IMG/VR virus record: IMGVR_UViG_3300028129_001008 | Location: 1 to 25,636 of that record | DNA length: 25,636 nt | Source: a virus | Strand: one strand, 5' to 3' | Shown here: positions 22,771 through 25,636 of the stretch, in pieces | Layout of the letters: every line of letters starts with the position of its first letter | Numbering within the stretch: position 1 is the stretch's first letter | The notes under the pieces: generated by a model | Told to the model about the DNA's origin: nothing | Database searches by the model: none | The model's input: the letters and a program-made list of their open reading frames with translations, nothing else | Program-made: the position numbers and the translations under genes

Positions 22771-23871
22771 ATGGTTGAAGCAATAACAGCATTTGATAAA
22801 ACTATTTATAAAAAAGATAGTAAAGGTAAAATTAGATTTTTACGTGTATATAATGAAGGTTCAGAATTAGTTCAGGAATCAGGATTATTGGATACAGAAA
22901 GTCCTATAATCCACAAATCAACAGCAAAAGCCAAAAACATAGGTAAAGTAAATGAAACAACGCCTGAAAAACAAGCATTTTTAGAAGCTGTTTCTAAAAT
23001 TGAAACAAAAATGAGTGAAGGGTACTTTACGTCTGTTGCAGAAGCAACAAACACAAAAATTATCTTACCAATGTTAGCTAAAGAATATGAGAAAGAAAAA
23101 CACAAGATTGTTTATCCTTGTTATGTACAACCTAAGCTTGATGGTATGAGATCTTTAGGTGGTAAAGACAAACCGTTGATTTCCCGTAAAGGGAAGAAGA
23201 TTACCACAATGTCTCACATCCAGGCAGATTTAAATACTCTCTCTAGTGAATACTATCTTGACGGTGAATTATACGCACATGGTAAAAGTTTTCAGGAAAA
23301 TATGAAAATTATTAAAAAAGACCGTGGTCAAGAAACTAAAAATGTTAAGTATCATGTATATGATTTAGTTTGTGAAAAAATATCTTTTACTGAGAGATAT
23401 GATGAATTAAAATCAATTGTTAAAGACTTACCTAATATTGAAATTGTACCTAGAATAACTATTCAAAATGAGCAAGAGTTAAAACATCATCACAAATTAT
23501 TTATCAATGCTGGATATGAAGGTACTATTGTACGTCACAGTGAAGCAAGTTATGCTATTGATAAACGTGACTCACAACTACTGAAGTATAAAGACTTTCA
23601 AGATGTTGCTCTTAAAATACTTGATGTAATACCAATGGACAAAGATCTTGAACAAGGGTCTTTTATATTCACTTGGGTTGGTGCAAAAGGTCATCCTATA
23701 GGTGATGATATTTTAGGTTGTGGGATGAGATTTTCACATGCAGAACGTGCTGACATGCTCAAAAATAAAGAGAAGTATATTGGTAAAACTGCAGAGCTCA
23801 GGTTCTTTGAATTTAGTGATGAGGGAGTACCACGTCATCCTGTAGCAATTGGAATACGTTTAGATAAATAA
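22771..23871 (+). CDS. ATP-dependent DNA ligase with N-terminal WGR-like domain
   Basis: 366 aa. Residues 1-90 resemble a WGR-type domain (TIYKKDSKGKIRFLRVY, KNIGKVNETTPEKQAFLEA, KMSEGYF). The adenylation domain carries the nucleotidyltransferase motifs: I QPKLDGMR (Lys122 adenylated; KLDG), III YLDGELYAHG, IIIa YHVYDLV, IV EGTIVRH, V LLKYKDF. An OB-fold-like C-terminal part follows (ALKILDVIPMD, FTWVGAKGHPIGDD, KTAELRFFEFSDEGVPRHP). It seals nicks in replication and repair. WGR domains otherwise occur in PARPs and bind DNA ends. Confidence 0.92.
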   Translation: MVEAITAFDKTIYKKDSKGKIRFLRVYNEGSELVQESGLLDTESPIIHKSTAKAKNIGKVNETTPEKQAFLEAVSKIETKMSEGYFTSVAEATNTKIILPMLAKEYEKEKHKIVYPCYVQPKLDGMRSLGGKDKPLISRKGKKITTMSHIQADLNTLSSEYYLDGELYAHGKSFQENMKIIKKDRGQETKNVKYHVYDLVCEKISFTERYDELKSIVKDLPNIEIVPRITIQNEQELKHHHKLFINAGYEGTIVRHSEASYAIDKRDSQLLKYKDFQDVALKILDVIPMDKDLEQGSFIFTWVGAKGHPIGDDILGCGMRFSHAERADMLKNKEKYIGKTAELRFFEFSDEGVPRHPVAIGIRLDK

Positions 23872-23887
23872 TTAAAAAATAAAAATT

Positions 23888-24613
23888 ATGTTGATTGGTA
23901 TCAGTGGTAAAATAGGATCTGGAAAAGATACTGTAGGTTTAATAATTCAGTATTTATTATTAAAAAATGAACATCCTTATTATTATAAGGATTTAAGATT
24001 TGATGAAGTAGTTGATCTTGATGATGCAGACAAAGCTCTTGATATAGCTAGTTCTGTTGAAATCAAAAAATATGCATACAAATTAAAACAAATTATAAGC
24101 ATACTTACAGGTGCAACATTGACAGAATTAGAAGACCAAAGGTTTAAAGAGAGATCTATTCCAGGTTGGGGATTAACTTATAGAGAACTTTTACAAAAAG
24201 TTGGTACTGATGCAATGAGAAATCAAGTTATTGAAGATATCTGGGAAAAAGCGTTATTTATTGATTATAAATCTAAATCTAATGCATGGGTTATAACGGA
24301 CACAAGGTTCCCAAATGAGGCCAAAGCAATAAAGAAAAGAGAAGGTTTAGTAATAAGAGTTACAAGAAACACATGTGGTAAATGTAAATCCATTAATACA
24401 AAAGAAGTCATATGTTATAAAGAAAATTATGTTTGTGGTCTAATATGTAATGATTGTAGTCACAACACTGATTATACTTTAGATCACGCTTCTGAAACAG
24501 GTTTAGATGAATACAAAGATTTTGATTATATCATAAATAATAATGGTACAATTGATGATTTAATAGAAAAAGTGAAAAATGTTTTAATATTGAGTAACTT
24601 TATAAGTAAATAA
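23888..24613 (+). CDS. Deoxynucleoside monophosphate kinase with Cys-rich insert
   Basis: 241 aa. Walker A GISGKIGSGKDT (4-15) at the extreme N-terminus, a helical lid region (KKYAYKLKQIISILTGAT; RELLQKVGTDAMRN), WVITDTRFPNEAKAI (134-148), and HASETGLDEYKDFDYIINNNGTIDDL (200-225): the layout of T4 gp1-type phage dNMP kinases, which phosphorylate dTMP/dGMP-type substrates. Between VIRVTR (155-160) and HASETGLD sits an insert with six Cys (163, 166, 176, 183, 187, 190) including CGKC and CNDC, resembling a zinc ribbon. It belongs with ThyX and UDG in nucleotide and repair metabolism. Confidence 0.88.
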   Translation: MLIGISGKIGSGKDTVGLIIQYLLLKNEHPYYYKDLRFDEVVDLDDADKALDIASSVEIKKYAYKLKQIISILTGATLTELEDQRFKERSIPGWGLTYRELLQKVGTDAMRNQVIEDIWEKALFIDYKSKSNAWVITDTRFPNEAKAIKKREGLVIRVTRNTCGKCKSINTKEVICYKENYVCGLICNDCSHNTDYTLDHASETGLDEYKDFDYIINNNGTIDDLIEKVKNVLILSNFISK

Positions 24614-24620
24614 TAAACTT

Positions 24621-24800
24621 ATGAGTACAGAAAAAAATTTAAAAAAGCAGATTGAAGAGTTAAAAGCTACTTTAACTGGTAATATATTTAGTGATGGCGA
24701 GACCATGCAAAAAATATATGAACTGAAAAAACAATTAAATCCTAGAATTGAAAAATTTCCAGAAGAGGATGATGATGAGTGTTTAAGCTGCGGTTCATAA
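24621..24800 (+). CDS. Small acidic protein with C-terminal CxxC (59 aa)
   Basis: ATG at 24621, 7 nt after the kinase stop, to TAA 24798-24800. An amphipathic helix (STEKNLKKQIEELKATL; MQKIYELKKQLN) leads to an acidic cluster PEEDDDE and a terminal CLSCGS, perhaps one half of a metal site. The reading frame fills the gap to thyX. No family recognised. Confidence 0.6.
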   Translation: MSTEKNLKKQIEELKATLTGNIFSDGETMQKIYELKKQLNPRIEKFPEEDDDECLSCGS

Positions 24801-24815
24801 TTAAAACAAAAACAT

Positions 24816-25436
24816 ATGAAGAATACAGTAGAATTAATAGGGTATTACGGATCTGATAAAGTACATGCTTTGTCTGCATGGACAAGTACAAGTAGAGATT
24901 TATCAGAAGAAAAAGAAGATAGAATGCCTAAGTTGTTAAACATGTTGGCAAGTGAATCACATCACACACCGTTTGAAAAGTCCATGCTTCATTTCTTAGT
25001 AAATGTGGATCAAGCAACACATATCCATTTATTAAAACATCGTATAGGTGTAAGTATAAATGGAGAATCCGCTAGATATAAAGAATTGAAAGAAGATAAA
25101 GAGTATCTACCTAGTGATTTTCCTATTAAATGGTATAAGAAATTATCAGATCAAGCAGAAGCTAACAATAAACTATATCATGAATGTTTAGCAGACTTGA
25201 CTCCAATGCTAGGAAGGAAACGAGCAAAGGAGTCAGCAAGATTTTTCAAAATGATGTCTTCACAGATTACTTTAGACATTTCTTTTAATTGGAGAAGTTT
25301 TTATCATTTTCAACAATTGAGAAATTCAGAACATAGTCAAAAAGAAGTGCGAGAATTAGCACAACAGATGTTAGAATTAGTTAAGAACATAGAAGGTAAC
25401 CCATTTAAAGAAACAATTAAAGCATTTAAATTATGA
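24816..25436 (+). CDS. thyX: Flavin-dependent thymidylate synthase ThyX
   Basis: 206 aa. ThyX motif is KHRIGVSINGESARY (74-88), the RHRxxSxNxxSxRY pattern with Lys in place of the first Arg. ESHHTPFEKS (47-56) is the conserved H.PFE block, and the C-terminal LRNSEHSQKEVRELAQQM agrees with the family. ThyX makes dTMP from dUMP with FAD, NADPH and methylenetetrahydrofolate. It supplies thymidylate for an AT-rich genome and lowers dUMP, in keeping with UDG and dNMP kinase nearby. Its stop overlaps the next start (ATGA). Confidence 0.95.
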   Translation: MKNTVELIGYYGSDKVHALSAWTSTSRDLSEEKEDRMPKLLNMLASESHHTPFEKSMLHFLVNVDQATHIHLLKHRIGVSINGESARYKELKEDKEYLPSDFPIKWYKKLSDQAEANNKLYHECLADLTPMLGRKRAKESARFFKMMSSQITLDISFNWRSFYHFQQLRNSEHSQKEVRELAQQMLELVKNIEGNPFKETIKAFKL

Positions 25437-25618
25437 CTGAAATAGAAAAGAAGATTCAAGAAGCAAAAAACGAAAGACAAAATATCAAAAATGATATTGC
25501 AGAAATAGAACCCATTGCCATTGAAAAAATGACAATGCTTAGAGTTAGAGAAGCTGAACTTAGAGCGATTGAATCGTTTATAGACCAATTAAATGATTTG
25601 AAAAACAAAATTGAGTAG
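25433..25618 (+). CDS. Small coiled-coil protein (61 aa)
   Basis: Coupled to thyX by ATGA. It is nearly all Glu/Lys/Ile/Arg in heptad-like arrangement (KKIQEAKNERQNIKNDIAEIE, then REAELRAIESFIDQLNDLKN), predicted to be one long helix or coiled coil. Ends in TAG; nothing follows but 18 nt to the window end. Function unknown; oligomerisation or a scaffold role is possible. Confidence 0.62.
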   Translation: MTEIEKKIQEAKNERQNIKNDIAEIEPIAIEKMTMLRVREAELRAIESFIDQLNDLKNKIE

Positions 25619-25636
25619 GCTTAATTACCTACAACG

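Noticed and set aside
25615-25632. Weak inverted repeat GTAGG/CCTAC at the window end
   Set aside because: Only 5 bp of stem and the window stops before any T-run could be seen.
1-25636. CRISPR array, tRNA genes, integrase or att sites
   Set aside because: None seen: no spaced direct repeats, no tRNA-like T-loop/cloverleaf and no integrase or transposase motifs were found by reading.

Overview
The window is about 25.6 kb of strongly AT-rich DNA (roughly 30% GC by eye). It is packed with short, closely spaced or overlapping genes, nearly all on the + strand. There are no Shine-Dalgarno motifs; starts sit behind A/T-rich leaders, as in Bacteroidetes and their phages. Gene content is that of a large tailed phage early/replication module: SF2 and DnaB-type helicases, a DnaG-like primase, family B DNA polymerase, a RecA-like ATPase, a probable SSB, a PD-(D/E)XK nuclease, DNA ligase, uracil-DNA glycosylase, dNMP kinase and ThyX. 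I infer a Bacteroidetes phage, plausibly crAss-like. No structural genes, tRNAs, integrase or host genes are seen. TAA, TAG and TGA all end genes, so nothing here calls for stop-codon reassignment.

Layout. (1) 1-2.6 kb, accessory: a small protein, a DUF1566/C-type-lectin-like protein whose C-terminus carries a GC-rich variable region typical of a diversity-generating retroelement (DGR) target, a secreted protein and a GHKL-like ATPase candidate. No reverse transcriptase or template repeat was found in the window. (2) 2.57-3.03 kb: an HNH endonuclease whose ATG appears to have become ATC, and a 41-aa lipoprotein. (3) 3.0-6.7 kb: SF2 helicase, a ClpS-like N-degron adaptor, a DnaA-domain-IV-like DNA-binding protein and several small unknowns. 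(4) 6.64-6.97 kb: the only convincing minus-strand gene, head-to-head with UDG. (5) 7-12.5 kb: UDG, DnaB-type helicase, RecA-like ATPase, SSB-like protein, and a primase that has lost its zinc ligands. (6) 12.5-18.2 kb: a metallopeptidase/VWA protein paired with a MoxR-type AAA+ ATPase, a PD-(D/E)XK nuclease and conserved unknowns. (7) 18.3-25.6 kb: PolB, a DUF932-like protein, a spore-photoproduct-lyase-like radical SAM protein, a decayed gene, DNA ligase, dNMP kinase with a Cys-rich insert, and ThyX.

How they fit together: primase, helicases, SSB, RecA-like ATPase, nuclease, PolB and ligase form a nearly complete replication/recombination set. ThyX and dNMP kinase supply dTTP, UDG removes uracil, and the radical SAM enzyme may reverse UV lesions. 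ClpS and the MoxR-VWA pair suggest takeover of host proteolysis or remodelling. Three strong terminator-like hairpins each end 12-14 nt before a start codon, dividing the cluster into expression blocks. The most striking signals are the DGR variable region, the ClpS adaptor, the radical SAM photoproduct-lyase homolog, the zinc-less primase and the repeated hairpin-start architecture.
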